Below are positions 12,498-24,100 of a stretch of 64,000 nucleotides of DNA, one piece after another. Made by a program: the position numbers and the translations under genes. The stretch covers positions 41,650,630 through 41,714,629 of the forward strand of contig OV121087.1 of assembly GCA_921293015.1 (NCBI GenBank), written 5' to 3'. Origin of the DNA: Phorcus lineatus (Eukaryota; Mollusca; Gastropoda; Trochida; Trochidae). The stretch's first letter is position 1. Each line of letters opens with the position of its first letter. The notes under the pieces are model-generated. The model was not told the DNA's origin. It searched no databases and saw only the letters and a list, made by a program, of their open reading frames with translations.

Positions 12498-15400
12498 ATG
12501 AGGGTTCTTGTAGTTCTGTGTTCTCTGGCAGTGTCGACTTGGTGCCAGACACCCACTGGTTCCACTGAGACTGTCATAGACTATTTACAGCGTAACCATA
12601 GAAACTTGGTTAACCTCATTGAACAGGCTGGACTCACCGATGCATTGAAAGGGGCAGGTAAGCCTCAAATGAAAATGACATTGGTTGATATTCGGACAAA
12701 TTGCCAAAGAGTATGTTGTTAAAATCAAATATGTTAAAATTTAATAGTGTTGTTATTTAATCTAGAAGTAGTTTTGTTTATGATAATCAGCATCCCGAAA
12801 TCAGTAAAGTGACAAAGAACAGGTTTCAGTCGTGACCATTGATCGAAAATCGGACAATGACGCGCCGATTGGTCACACGTGATTTTTGAAACTCATTAAC
12901 ACCGGCCTGAAATACCAATATGGGAAACTTCATTAGGTAACACGATTTCGACTTTTTAACATTTCTATGACAATTTCTCAATTGTCATTGAAAACAAGAA
13001 AAACGTCATAGTTTTGGCAATTTAGAGATGAAGACGCAATATTAGGCAGGCCATGCGAACTTCACTCAGGACATGTAGTCTCTTGGCTCTTATGTGAGCA
13101 ATATGCCAAATCATAAAACATACTCTATCTATTTTACATTTTGGTAATAAGTATGTCCACATTTTCGATTGTTGGACATACGATTACTATTGATTTGCGA
13201 CAAGGCTAAATATATTAAAAAATGTTTATCATTATGAAAACCTTGTATTAGAAATATGAAAATCATGTTCTTCATTCTCGAGAACTTAGTACCGAAATTG
13301 TCTCCATGTTAATGAATGAAGACGGACTTACGGAAATCTTAGTGTTAAGCAGGGTTCAAAACTTATTTAATGTTGTTTCAATATCATTAAAATATCATGG
13401 TAAGCTTTTCGCATTTTTATTACCACTGTGAAAGCCCAACGTGTGGTACATTGTCGCTGATGATCATCCTAGCGCTAGACGAGTTTCAATGATCTTGGAG
13501 CCCCTGTGGCTAAATTCAGAGGAATTGGTAATCTTCAACAATCGCATTTGTACGTGCTATGCTTTTTGATGATAAGTATTTTGTGATTGAAGACTCGCTG
13601 TCTTGGAGGTTCTTGCCTCTGCAACTCACTGTTTGATATAAACGGTTTTTTACTGTCGACAACAGAATGCAGGATCACTATTCCACCACAATCACTACAG
13701 AGTTGGCCATGTATGTGATCAACATTTTGTGATTGGTTGTGAAGTAAATGGTTCACGATGACAATAGATGATAAATTTGAATAGACTTTGGCTATTAAAC
13801 TCATCACCATTGATGTTTTAGTATTTATTATGAGATGACATTTTCCTCATTATTTAATGCACCAAGAATGAAACTTATGAAGTAATGTTCAGAGTAAGCT
13901 AAACAAATGGCATTAATGTCCTTTAATGAAATAGCAAAGGGAAATGTTGATCTTCAAATGCTCCAAGTTTAGATTTATATAATATATATAAAGATACACA
14001 AATTTTTAAAGAGATAGTATTGTTGAATCCTGTTCACTTATTGTATCCTACAGTTTGATTTGAATATCAAGCCTTCATTAAAGACACTAACTATGAAAGA
14101 TATGTTTATCTATAAGCAGGTTATGATAAATTGATATTGCCAGTAGCGCCCTGTAAAAACGTTCATCTTGGCTTAGAATTTTGAGGAACCATAAACAATA
14201 GGATTAAGGAAATTTGCTATAATGCTGTAATCTCCAGGCAGAGCGAATGTCAAATTCAACCCAAACAAAAACAAAGCTCAAAGGGATGAGAATCTTTCTA
14301 CTTTAAACCTCTATGTTATATATTTCAGGACCATTCACCATATTTGCCCCAAGCGAGAGTTCTTTAAGCAACATTGACTCCACCGACACAGCCAAGCTCG
14401 CGGAAATCCTCAAGTACCATGTTGTCAGTGGATCCTACAAGCCTGCTGATCTCTACAATGAGCACATGCTGGACACACTGGCTACCAACCAGAAGATCAG
14501 GATTAACCACTACATGAGCGTTGGTGTGAGTCCTCATTTGATGTGCACCAACGGTTGTGCAAAACATGTTACAATTATAACCAGATCACAAGGTTAAGCT
14601 ACATAACGTTTTCTGTAAGATCTTTACATTTGACATTACCGCTTATGCAAAACATGCTTTATCTCACAGCCTCAACCTTAGTGATATTATTAATTATCAG
14701 ATCTGCAATTCGACGTTTGTAAAGACAAAACCACAATACAGTTTAATCGTACCCAAAACACTGTCCTTTATAATGAATAGGTCAGATTTCACCCTTGAAT
14801 ATCCATAATAGTTTATGTGAAATGATGTAAAGGTTACTGATAAATGATTATTTGTTTGACTCAGAGATCTAAGGTTCGTTACATTGTAGAATGTGATTGA
14901 AGATTGAGCAAATTTGAAAATAGGTGATACTAGTTGTATTGATCCATCGTCTTGACATAAGTCGTTTTTCGAAATTCGAGATGTTTAAAATTAACTAACT
15001 TTAATTGTTTGAATGCAACGCGAATCATCTTTAAGATTTTGAAAGTGTGTTTCGTTTAAAATCTGTCCAAATAATCATCAATTTGAGTAAGCAAGTACAG
15101 ATCGGCGAGATGTAAATGTAATATGCATTTTCTCAGGCCTTTGATAACTGGCTTACATATATAGATCATAACACTATGATGATAATTAAAAAGCCAAACT
15201 TATCGTTGATAAATCTACACCTTTCAACTGAAACTGATTTCAGATTGTTTGGAACTTAACCAAAGAAACCCGGAGCATTTCAATCTAACGTTGTTTAACA
15301 AATACGGTACATTACAGAGATACACAGCAGAAGGACAGCAACTGAGTACGTACATGCACCAGGCCTCCAATGGGATAGTGTATTCCATCAACGGAGTGAT

Positions 15401-17603
15401 GGCCCCACCCATGGGCACTGTCCTCGATGTCGTATCTCAACATCAGAACCTGTCCACACTTCACACAGCCATCACACAGGCTAAGCTGGAGAACTTCCTG
15501 CAAGGTAACTGAGATGTGGACGGGATGGCACGATCAGAAATATCCGTGGAAACGTATATTAAGGGGAAATTCTTTTTGTGTTATGATTAATCACTGTAGG
15601 AATTTTCGATGAACATTGAAAGGATATTGAAGAGACTAGGATTTCCTCTGGAAAGGGAAAGGGAAATGACGTTCATTCGTTTTGTGAATAAGTTGATGAA
15701 GTTGATATTAAGAAAAAAATGAAGACAATTTGTTCATAAGTGGTAAGTGGTCTTAAGACACACACTCGAGTGTTCATTTCTTCAGTTAAGACTCCATTGA
15801 CAGGCAATTCTTTGACATAGTTTTGGCAAATATTGTGCGATTACGATGTTACAATCCTGACAGGCACCTATTTCTGGGATGTGGATTATATTTCCTCAAT
15901 GCCTAAATGAAGGCCTGAAATCGACATTCCTGCTTCTCAAATAATGCAGATTTGCATATTGTACAAAGCTAGCAACTCCCAAAAAACAATTTGCATATTT
16001 GTTTAGCTAATACTCTTTACGTGAACGCTCTCTTGTATCAAAATACTTAATCTTCGAAATACAAGTGGTGTTTTGTGCATATTTAAATATATTTCAAAGA
16101 AAGGCAAGTGATATCACACCGTATTTTGCTTTATGGGATTTTAAGACGGCCATTCACAACCTTAACCACCATTTATACGTTTGATTTCAGATCAGAATCC
16201 AATCACCCTCTTTGCTCCGACTGACGCCGCCTTTGAGAAACTCGGTGCTGGTGCAGTAACTGCTCTTGTTCAGAACCCAGCACTTTTAGCCGGTGAGTAC
16301 GTGTTTCAAACTATGGGTATTCGTAACTGTCCCGAAACATACGCGTTAGGAAAGACATCAACGAACGCTGTTCAAATGCTCATAACAGCTGTAAGTAATG
16401 GCCAAGATGTCAAAACTGACTCCCGTGGGTCTCTGAGACTACTACTTGGTCTTTAGATGAAATCGTGTCATTTCCATGTTGCTGATGGGTCATTGGCACT
16501 GAAACTAGCCGGCAGGAAAGCAATTGTTTGACACTTTTCTAACTAGATCTTGAATCGAGATCCTCTTCTTTGTCACAGATATACTGAAGTACCACGTCAT
16601 CCCCGGCTCTCTGTACAAGGCCGGCTACCACTCGGCAAGTCTACATTCATTCGAAGAGGCCGACAAAATCAGACTTCACAAATTCTTTTTCTGTGAGTTG
16701 TCTCCCCTGAAACTAATGGCTTTCGTCTTTTTTTTCCAAAACTTTATTGTTCATGGAACACATGTGTTTGCTTGAAAATTAAATGAGTAAGTAGCTGGTT
16801 ATAAGACATTTCTGAGTTGTTTCAAATATCAAAAAAGGTAGTATAATACCCACAAGTTCTTCTATTTACTAAATGTATATCATCTGGAGAAGAAAAATGG
16901 TATTGCTCCGAAGAATGACACTTCTTTTGGTTAATTATTCTCTTTGTATGTCAATCTGAAAAACATGTATGTCCATACTATCATCCTAATATCATGAAAC
17001 AGCACTGAGAAATAAATTTCCAAATTTATCGAGTGATGAAGAGGAATTTTGAAATGAAAAATACATAGAGGCAATCTTTCTAAGAAGTACAACTGGGTGA
17101 TGTTTGAGTGACGATTGTATCAAACCACGGCTAAATTTTTTTTTTTTAAAAACGTCAAAAAAAAGTTGTAAATAACTATGCAATCTGATTTCACATATAA
17201 TGAAAAACGATAATTGGGAATCTGGGATCTTGCAGGGGAAGTAATAAGATTATCAGATTACACTCTTCTTTTCTTTAATAGTGAACAAAAGTACACCCAG
17301 CAGATACCCCTATTCAATTTAGAGTGTTTCACTCTATACAGGTCTAAGTATTCAGTATACTTTTCTTACTATGTCTTCATAGTTGGATAACCATCCTTAT
17401 AAATGACATGCACTGACGTTGCTTTACTTACTTTTACAGTCCCAGGCTATGAAGTTGACAGCGCTTCCATGGTTGATAACGAACTGAGCGCCACCAACGG
17501 TGTGGTTCATCTTATCGATGCCGTCCTTGTTCCCAAGTCACATGCTTCTGAGGTACAGGCCGCCATTGCTTCGGCCGCTTCCGCCGCTCCAAGTACTGTC
17601 TAA
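12498..17603 (+). CDS. Secreted two-domain FAS1 (fasciclin) protein, gene C
   Basis: Six exons: 12498-12657, 14329-14525, 15318-15504, 16191-16292, 16579-16692 and 17440-17603 (TAA stop). The total is 924 bp, or 307 aa, all in phase. The signal peptide reads MRVLVVLCSLAVSTWCQ. Domain 1 has PFTIFAPSESSLSNI, ILKYHVVSG, KIRINHYMSVG and ASNGIVYSINGVM. Domain 2 has DQNPITLFAPTDAAFEKLG, ILKYHVIPGSLYKAGYH and ATNGVVHLIDAVLVPKS. Exons 3 and 4 are 187 and 102 bp, exactly as in gene B. The C-terminus is extended by an Ala/Ser-rich tail (AAIASAASAAPSTV) absent from A and B. An alternative acceptor for exon 3 at 15243 also keeps the frame. No membrane anchor is seen; the protein is probably extracellular. 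AATAAA at 17602-17607 overlaps the stop. Confidence 0.85.
15244..15317 (+). other. Possible optional 5' extension of gene C exon 3
   Basis: A good acceptor (ctgatttcag) ends at 15243. From there to the chosen exon 3 start the frame is open (DCLELNQRNPEHFNL...). Using it together with a donor at 14523|14524 instead of 14525|14526 keeps the reading frame and adds about 24 residues in the loop before the conserved NG segment, giving 331 aa. The shorter exon is preferred because it then equals exon 3 of gene B in length and its donor (GTGAGT) is stronger. Confidence 0.35.
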
Positions 17604-17607
17604 TAAA

Positions 17608-18644
17608 TACCTTGAATTCAAAAGCCTTCTTCTTATTATATTTCATATAATTATTGATATCATTAATAGAAGAATCTACTTCACAAAAATAGGCAAAATC
17701 GGCGCAAACGAGTGTTTGTATTTAGTAGTATCAATGCCGCATTTATATACTCAGGTAGCAATGATTGAATTTGATGAAATATAAACATCTTTGGAATAAC
17801 GTAGGACCAAGTGGACAAAGGTTTGTCATTTTTCATATTCAATAGACAACCGTTTATTCATGAAGTCGGTGCACAATCCTATAACGATCTATGAAAATGT
17901 ATACATTTTCAATTTGGTATAAGTACATGTACATGTCAAAGTAAAAGTAGAGACGAAACATTGACAACGACAGGTCTAAAGTCCTTGCAAGAGTCACTAC
18001 ATTTGGCAAGCTTCCATAGATATTTTAAGTGGTTTCAGTGCCGCGCTTCTATACTTCAGGTAGATATGATTGATTTAAAGTAAAGAAATGTATAATTGTT
18101 CAATATACTTTTTGGTCTTTTATTCCCCGCAGAGGAAGTCCCAATACTAACCCTTTAGTTAGAACAGCGTTTCTCGCTATGGAAGCCTGCTCAAATGCAA
18201 TAAAGTTAGGTTTGCAGTCCCCGATGCCGTTTGCAGAACAGAGTCATAGTGTTTTGCAACTGCATAATTGCACAGTCCTCGCTGAAAACAAATATGTTAT
18301 CCACGCATTCGGTGTATTAACTATTTGAATGTTGTAAAGTAGTTTGTGTTGCAACATTTTGCCCGAAGGGGAAGCTGCTGGAAGCCCGAAAATAGCTCGT
18401 ATTAGTACAGATGTAGGTTAGAATTTATGACTTTGTTATGAATTTATTATCTGTAGGGAGAAAATGGCCGCGAGTTTATAATGCTTCAAATGAAAAATGG
18501 AGTTTATTATTCGTTTACCCCATTCCATCTTGAACGCACGCTCATTGGATGATAATAACCGGGTTTGAATCCTGAGAAAAGGAGTAATTCCTAAGAAAAG
18601 GATATTGGTTCATTTTGTATTGAGATGGCAGTCGTATTTCTTGT
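17608..18644. other. Intergenic, no gene seen
   Basis: AT-rich sequence downstream of FAS1 gene C. I see no FAS1-like exon, no open frame with a recognisable domain and no clear repeat. A poly(A) site for gene C should lie near its start. Confidence 0.4.
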
Positions 18645-18855
18645 GGGGGCGAGATAACACAATAGTTAGCGCGTTCGGCGTTTGATCAAGAGGTCCGAGT
18701 TTCATATCCAGCCAGGGGTTTGGCAACTTTGTTTGCAGTTTTGAACTGTTTTCCACACAGTAAGGTTTGGATGCAATGCTTCGCTGATTTTCAGCGCAGT
18801 ACCACGCATGGTTTGCTAGTTGCAGCCATTCTCGCTGGTTTCACCGAAACTCGAA
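18645..18855 (+). mobile_element. SINE family 1 (tRNA-headed), copy 1
   Basis: The plus strand begins with a tRNA-like head: an A-box-like TAGTTAGCGCGTTCGG stretch and a decayed B box (GAGTTTCATATCC), followed by GGTTTGGCAACTTTG. The body then reads like the reverse complement of the copies at 34243, 60672 and 63353 (TTGCAGTTTTGAACTG, then GTACCACGCATGG). The copy is diverged and lacks a clear 3' tail, so it is old. It is not a working tRNA gene. Confidence 0.65.
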
Positions 18856-20367
18856 CCACTAGAACGTCATTGCCATACGTCTCTTATTCGCTCTTTTTAA
18901 AAGCAGCATAAAAATGTTGCAGGCCTTCTCCAAGGTGTCTTACTAGCAGCCGTGATGTAAGTTAAGTGCTCTTGAAAACACCTATTTACCTCACGTCACC
19001 CCAAAACTAGTAATGAGTTTCATTTGTGCTCATTTGTATAAACAACCTCTTCAAGCCAAACAATGTTGCTGTGCAATCCTAATCAACAATATAAAATTAT
19101 TATGACATACAACACTAACAATTTTGATTACTAGCAACTATGGACTATTACCAAACGTGATTTGCATTACTTCAATTGATTAATACAATTTATATCATTT
19201 GAATACATTTCAAATTTGTATGAGCGGATAAAAACATATGATCGTGGATGCTTGATTTTGTACGTGTCCTTTCGCCAAAGAACGGAAATAAAGAAAACTT
19301 GCATATCTATATTTTTAATGATTTGAACAATTTCTTTCTGCAATTTTAAAAACATCAATGTTTAAAAAATCTGCTCATTTACATATCACTTGAAAAATAA
19401 TCTTCTGTCTATAAATGACATGTAATTCGATAGTTCTGAAGAAAATGAGTCAAAATGATTCAGATGTTACAGCTTGAAAACGGTATAGGGAACTATACCA
19501 AGACATCGCCATTGTGAAAGATAAAGTTATACACTCAGACATATTCCTTCCCTCCGTATACTGTCAACGTTTTGAACGCCACTGAAATTTTAAGAATTTT
19601 GTTTTGCAAGATAAATCTTATTTCACTTCTTTCAACAGGTTCATTTTCTGTACATTTCGTTGGACGGAATTAATTTTTTTTTCAATTAGGTGGAAACTGG
19701 AATTTAACTTTAATTAAACGCATAAAATACACTGAGTACACTGTTCCCTGATTAAGAACCGATGATGTAATTTAAAGTTGAAATGAAACCGGGGTTGCTA
19801 TCAGACTGCGTGAAGAGGAAACCCCAAATGAATTTTTTATGAAATTTTTATGAAATTTTATTCCGAGTCAGTCGATTCTCATCAGACTGATCCGAAAAAG
19901 ATTGTCATTCGTTTTTGCAAACATAGATGAATCAATATCTTTTCTTACAAAGCCTAGTTTGGTGGGTTTTTTTTTAGTTTTCCAACATTGAATTTTTGGT
20001 GAATTTAGTATCTTTCAATCATAATGGATGCTCATTCGACGATCCAATCAAAACGCGACAGCACCTCTGGGCTCGAGAAATTATCAATTTCGTTTCACAT
20101 ATTTCTTTACGCAACTTTCGAAAGTGACATTACTCTGGTTTACTTTTAGCTAAACCATCTATATAACTAACATTTCAAATTAGTTACTGATACGACTTAC
20201 GTTTTGTATAGTCATTAAGAGACGTAACCCTAAATCTTTCAATAACTCTTTGCATTTAAGGTACATTCTTCAGGATGTTCCTACAAGAATTTAGAGGAAC
20301 TACACTGGAACACTGGTTAATGGTTCACAACTTTTGCTGTAGTGGGTTTCAGATACAAGTTGATGGC
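18856..20367. other. Intergenic, no gene seen
   Basis: AT-rich flank of the LTR element. Both strands were read and no exon-like open stretch, RNA gene or strong inverted repeat was recognised. Confidence 0.4.
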
Positions 20368-20371
20368 ATAC

Positions 20372-20940
20372 TGTTACGAGTGGCGAACCAGACATAACAA
20401 AAAGATGGGTAAGACACAACAAGTAAAATATATACAGATTTAATTACAAATAAAATATGAATATAAAGTTACAGATTGTTTGGCAGTCTAACAAAATATC
20501 ACAGCACAGAAATATATCTATAAACGTCTTACATTTCATAGTCCAAGAATATCAGGTAAATCCAAAAGCCGACATGGCTAGAATATAACATTGTCATACA
20601 GGCCGACATGGCTAAACTCCCGACATGGAAAACACTTCAACAGCACACACTGTCCAATTGTGATATAAAAGTTGACTCCCTATACACTTGCAATTAGGCT
20701 ATCTTAAATGTGTAGTGAAGCTTGTAGTGAAAAGTATTATATAAGATAAAGCTGACCATAGCCATTCATTAAAGATTGTAATGTAAGCTAATAAGATTGA
20801 TTGCATTGTTTAAAACTGAGCTGGGTACAAGCTACATGTAAAAGGTAAAAGCTATTGACTGGGTATATGTGAACTCAAGAAAATATACTAATGGTATGGT
20901 GATACATATTATTTGATAAAAATAGATGATACTCATAACA
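20372..20940 (-). repeat. LTR (3' LTR of the Gmr1-type element)
   Basis: 569 bp, beginning TGTTACGAGTGG and ending CTCATAACA on the plus strand. It is the partner of 26053-26621, with about 99% identity. Inside it a short phrase, CGACATGG, recurs three times within about 60 bp near 20573-20630. Confidence 0.92.
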
Positions 20941-20952
20941 TTCCCCTACCTG
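20941..20952 (-). other. Polypurine tract of the LTR element
   Basis: On the minus strand the sequence just inside the 3' LTR reads AGGTAGGGGAA. This is a purine-rich stretch in the place where plus-strand DNA synthesis is primed in LTR elements. Confidence 0.6.
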
Positions 20953-21116
20953 AAAAGAAGTTTTATACAATACTTTTGGATAAAACTGATAGGTATTCAG
21001 TACACATGTATATACAATATATGAAAGCATTTTATATACACATTCATTAATTTACACAGTATTAATAGTCCATTCAGGGAATCACAGCACTCAAAACTGC
21101 CAAAATATGGTGTGTT

Positions 21117-24100
21117 CTACACTGCACGAGAAAGGGCATCAGCCAACACATTGTCTTTGCCACGGATATGTTTTATGTCCAAGTCAAAGCTCTCCAGCTG
21201 GAGACTCCAACGCATTATTCTCTGGTTCTTTGTCTTCAGCTTCTTGAGGAACACTAGAGGATTGTGGTCTGTAAAGACAGCTACAGGTGACACCGTGGTG
21301 CTTAAATAAACCTCAAAATGTTGTAAGGCTAATACAAGAGCGAGAGTTTCTTTCTCCACAGTGGAATATCTCTTCTGGTGAATGTCAAACTTTTTGCTGA
21401 AGTAACACACTGGATGATCGACACCACACTTTTCCTGCTGCAATACTGCACCAGCTCCAACATCAGAGGCATCAACACATAGTTTGAACTGTTTGTTGAA
21501 ATCAGGAACAATCAACACTGGTGAATTCATTAAAATGGCTTTCACCTTATCAAAAGCAGTTTGGTGTGAACTGCTCCAAACAAACTTACAGTCTTTCTTC
21601 AGAAGGTCTGTCAACGGAGCTGCAACTTGGGAAAAGTTCTGGCAAAATCGGCGATAATATCCCGCCATTCCTAGAAATCTCATCAAGTCACGTTTTGTTG
21701 TGGGTTCTGGAAACTTCTCCACGGCTTCTACTTTAGCTTGAACAGGTCTGACTTCACCTTGTCCCACAACATGACATAGGTAGATCACTGTAGCTTTAGC
21801 AAACTCACATTTAGACAAGTTTATGGTAAGTTTTGCTCGAGACAAATTTTCAAACAGTCCACGAATAGATTTCATATGATCATCCCACTCATCTGAAGCA
21901 ACAATGACATCATCAATGTAGGCTTCACAGTCATCAACACTGGATGTGATGTTGTTAATCAGTCTCTGAAACGTTGCCGGGGCATTTTTGAGGCCAAAAG
22001 GCATCACTTTATACTGGTATAATCCTTCTGGTGTAACTAAGGCTGATATTTGCTGTGCTCTACAAGTTAACGGGATCTGCCAGTATCCCTTCAATAAATC
22101 AAACTTAGTCACATACCTAGCCTTGCCAATCCTATCAATACAATCATCTATTCTTGGAATAGGGTACGAGTCAGATTTTGACAGGGCATTAACACGCTTG
22201 TAATTATTACAAAGTCTGATCCCTCCTCCAGGTTTAGGTACAAGAATACATGGGGAACTCCAAGCACTACAGCTAGGTTCTATGATATCATTCTTCAACA
22301 TATAATCAATCTCTTTTCTAAGCTGACCTAACTTTATAGGATTAACACGATAAGCATGTTGCTTGATAGGAACAGCATCCCCAACATCAATGTCATGATA
22401 AACAAAGTCTGTCCTAGAAGGTACATCAGGAAATAAGCGTTTAAACTCTATGATCAATGCACTCACATTTTCTCTACGCTCAGAAGAGACATGGGACAAC
22501 TTAGCATCAAGGTTACTCAAAACATCCGAGTTGTTTAACTTGACATCAGGTTCATCTCTGTGACTGACCTCTACCATCAAATCATTGTCTGGAGAACAGC
22601 CATCCACACCTACCACACTAGCACAAACAGTCTGAACCATATTGTCTGATTGTCTATCATGATATGACTTCAACATGTTGATGTGACAAATTCTCTTAGA
22701 CTTCCTTCTGTCTGGAGTGGCTATAACATAATCTGTATCACTGACTTTCTTAAGAACAGAATATGGACCATGGTATCTAGCCTTGAGAGGATGACCTTGA
22801 ATTGGCAAGAACACAAGAACCTTATCCCCTGGACTGAATGTACGATGTTCAGCTTTGTGATCATACCATTTTTTCATTTTCTGCTGGCTAACTTTCAAGT
22901 TCCGACTTGCAAACTCACAAGCTCCAACAAATCTCTCCTTGAAGCTGGACACATAATCCAACAAGTTCAAATCAGATTCATCATCCAACCATTTCTCTTT
23001 CAAACACTTTAAAGGACCCCTTACTGTACGACCAAAGACCAAATCAAACGGACTAAATCCCAATGACTCCTGCACTGACTCTCTCGCTGCAAAAAGAACA
23101 TATGGAATCCCATCATCCCAATCCTTATGATGTTCTGCACAATAAGCCCTAAGCATGTTCTTCAGAGTTTGGTGAAACCGTTCCAGGGCTCCTTGACTCT
23201 CTGGGTGGTAAGCTGTGGACTTAAACTGTTTAATCCCTAGTTCAAACATAACTTGTTGGAAGACTTTCGACATAAGGTTTGAACCTTGGTCACTTTGGAT
23301 AGACTTGGGTAAACCTACCAAAGTAAAATACTTCACTAATGCCTTGCAGATAGTATGAGATTTTATGTTTCTAAGTGGAATTGCTTCTGGAAATCTAGTT
23401 GAACTGCACATGATTGTCAACAGGTACTCATTACCTGAACGAGTACGAGGGAGTGGTCCAACACAGTCAATAATAACTCTGCTAAATGGTTCTTCAAATG
23501 CAGGTATGGGCTGAAGTGGGTACCTGGTAATATTCTGATTTGGTTTACCAACCATCTGGCAAATATGGCATGTTCTACAATATTTCCTAACATCATTTTG
23601 TATGCCTGGCCAATAGAAATGAGAAAGTATTTTCTGATAAGTCTTGTTAACGCCTAAGTGTCCTGCTAGCAAACTATCATGTGCTAAACTCATCACCTCA
23701 TTCCTGTACACAGGCGGGACTATAATTTGATGCAATACTTTCCAATCTTCATCTGCAAAACAGTCTGGAGGTCTCCATTTCCTCATCAGTATGTCAGACT
23801 TCAGATAGTAACACACTGCCTCTGTAGAACTATCCTCTTCACTTAGAGCCTTGCTTCTCAGCAACTGTATTTCTGCATTTTTCTTCTGTTCCTCAATTAA
23901 TTTTTCCCTTGAACACTTGTCTTTGGCATATTCCTTGCAATGCTTTGCTGTTCTGGGTTGTAAACCTTCATGTGCAAAATCCTTATCTTGCATCCTGTCA
24001 TTGTCTTCAAGGTGACTGAAGAATGTATCTGACAAGTCAACACTATCTGTAGAATCTTGAACAGTTGTCACTTTCTCCAGTTTTCGTTCCATAGCTCGCG

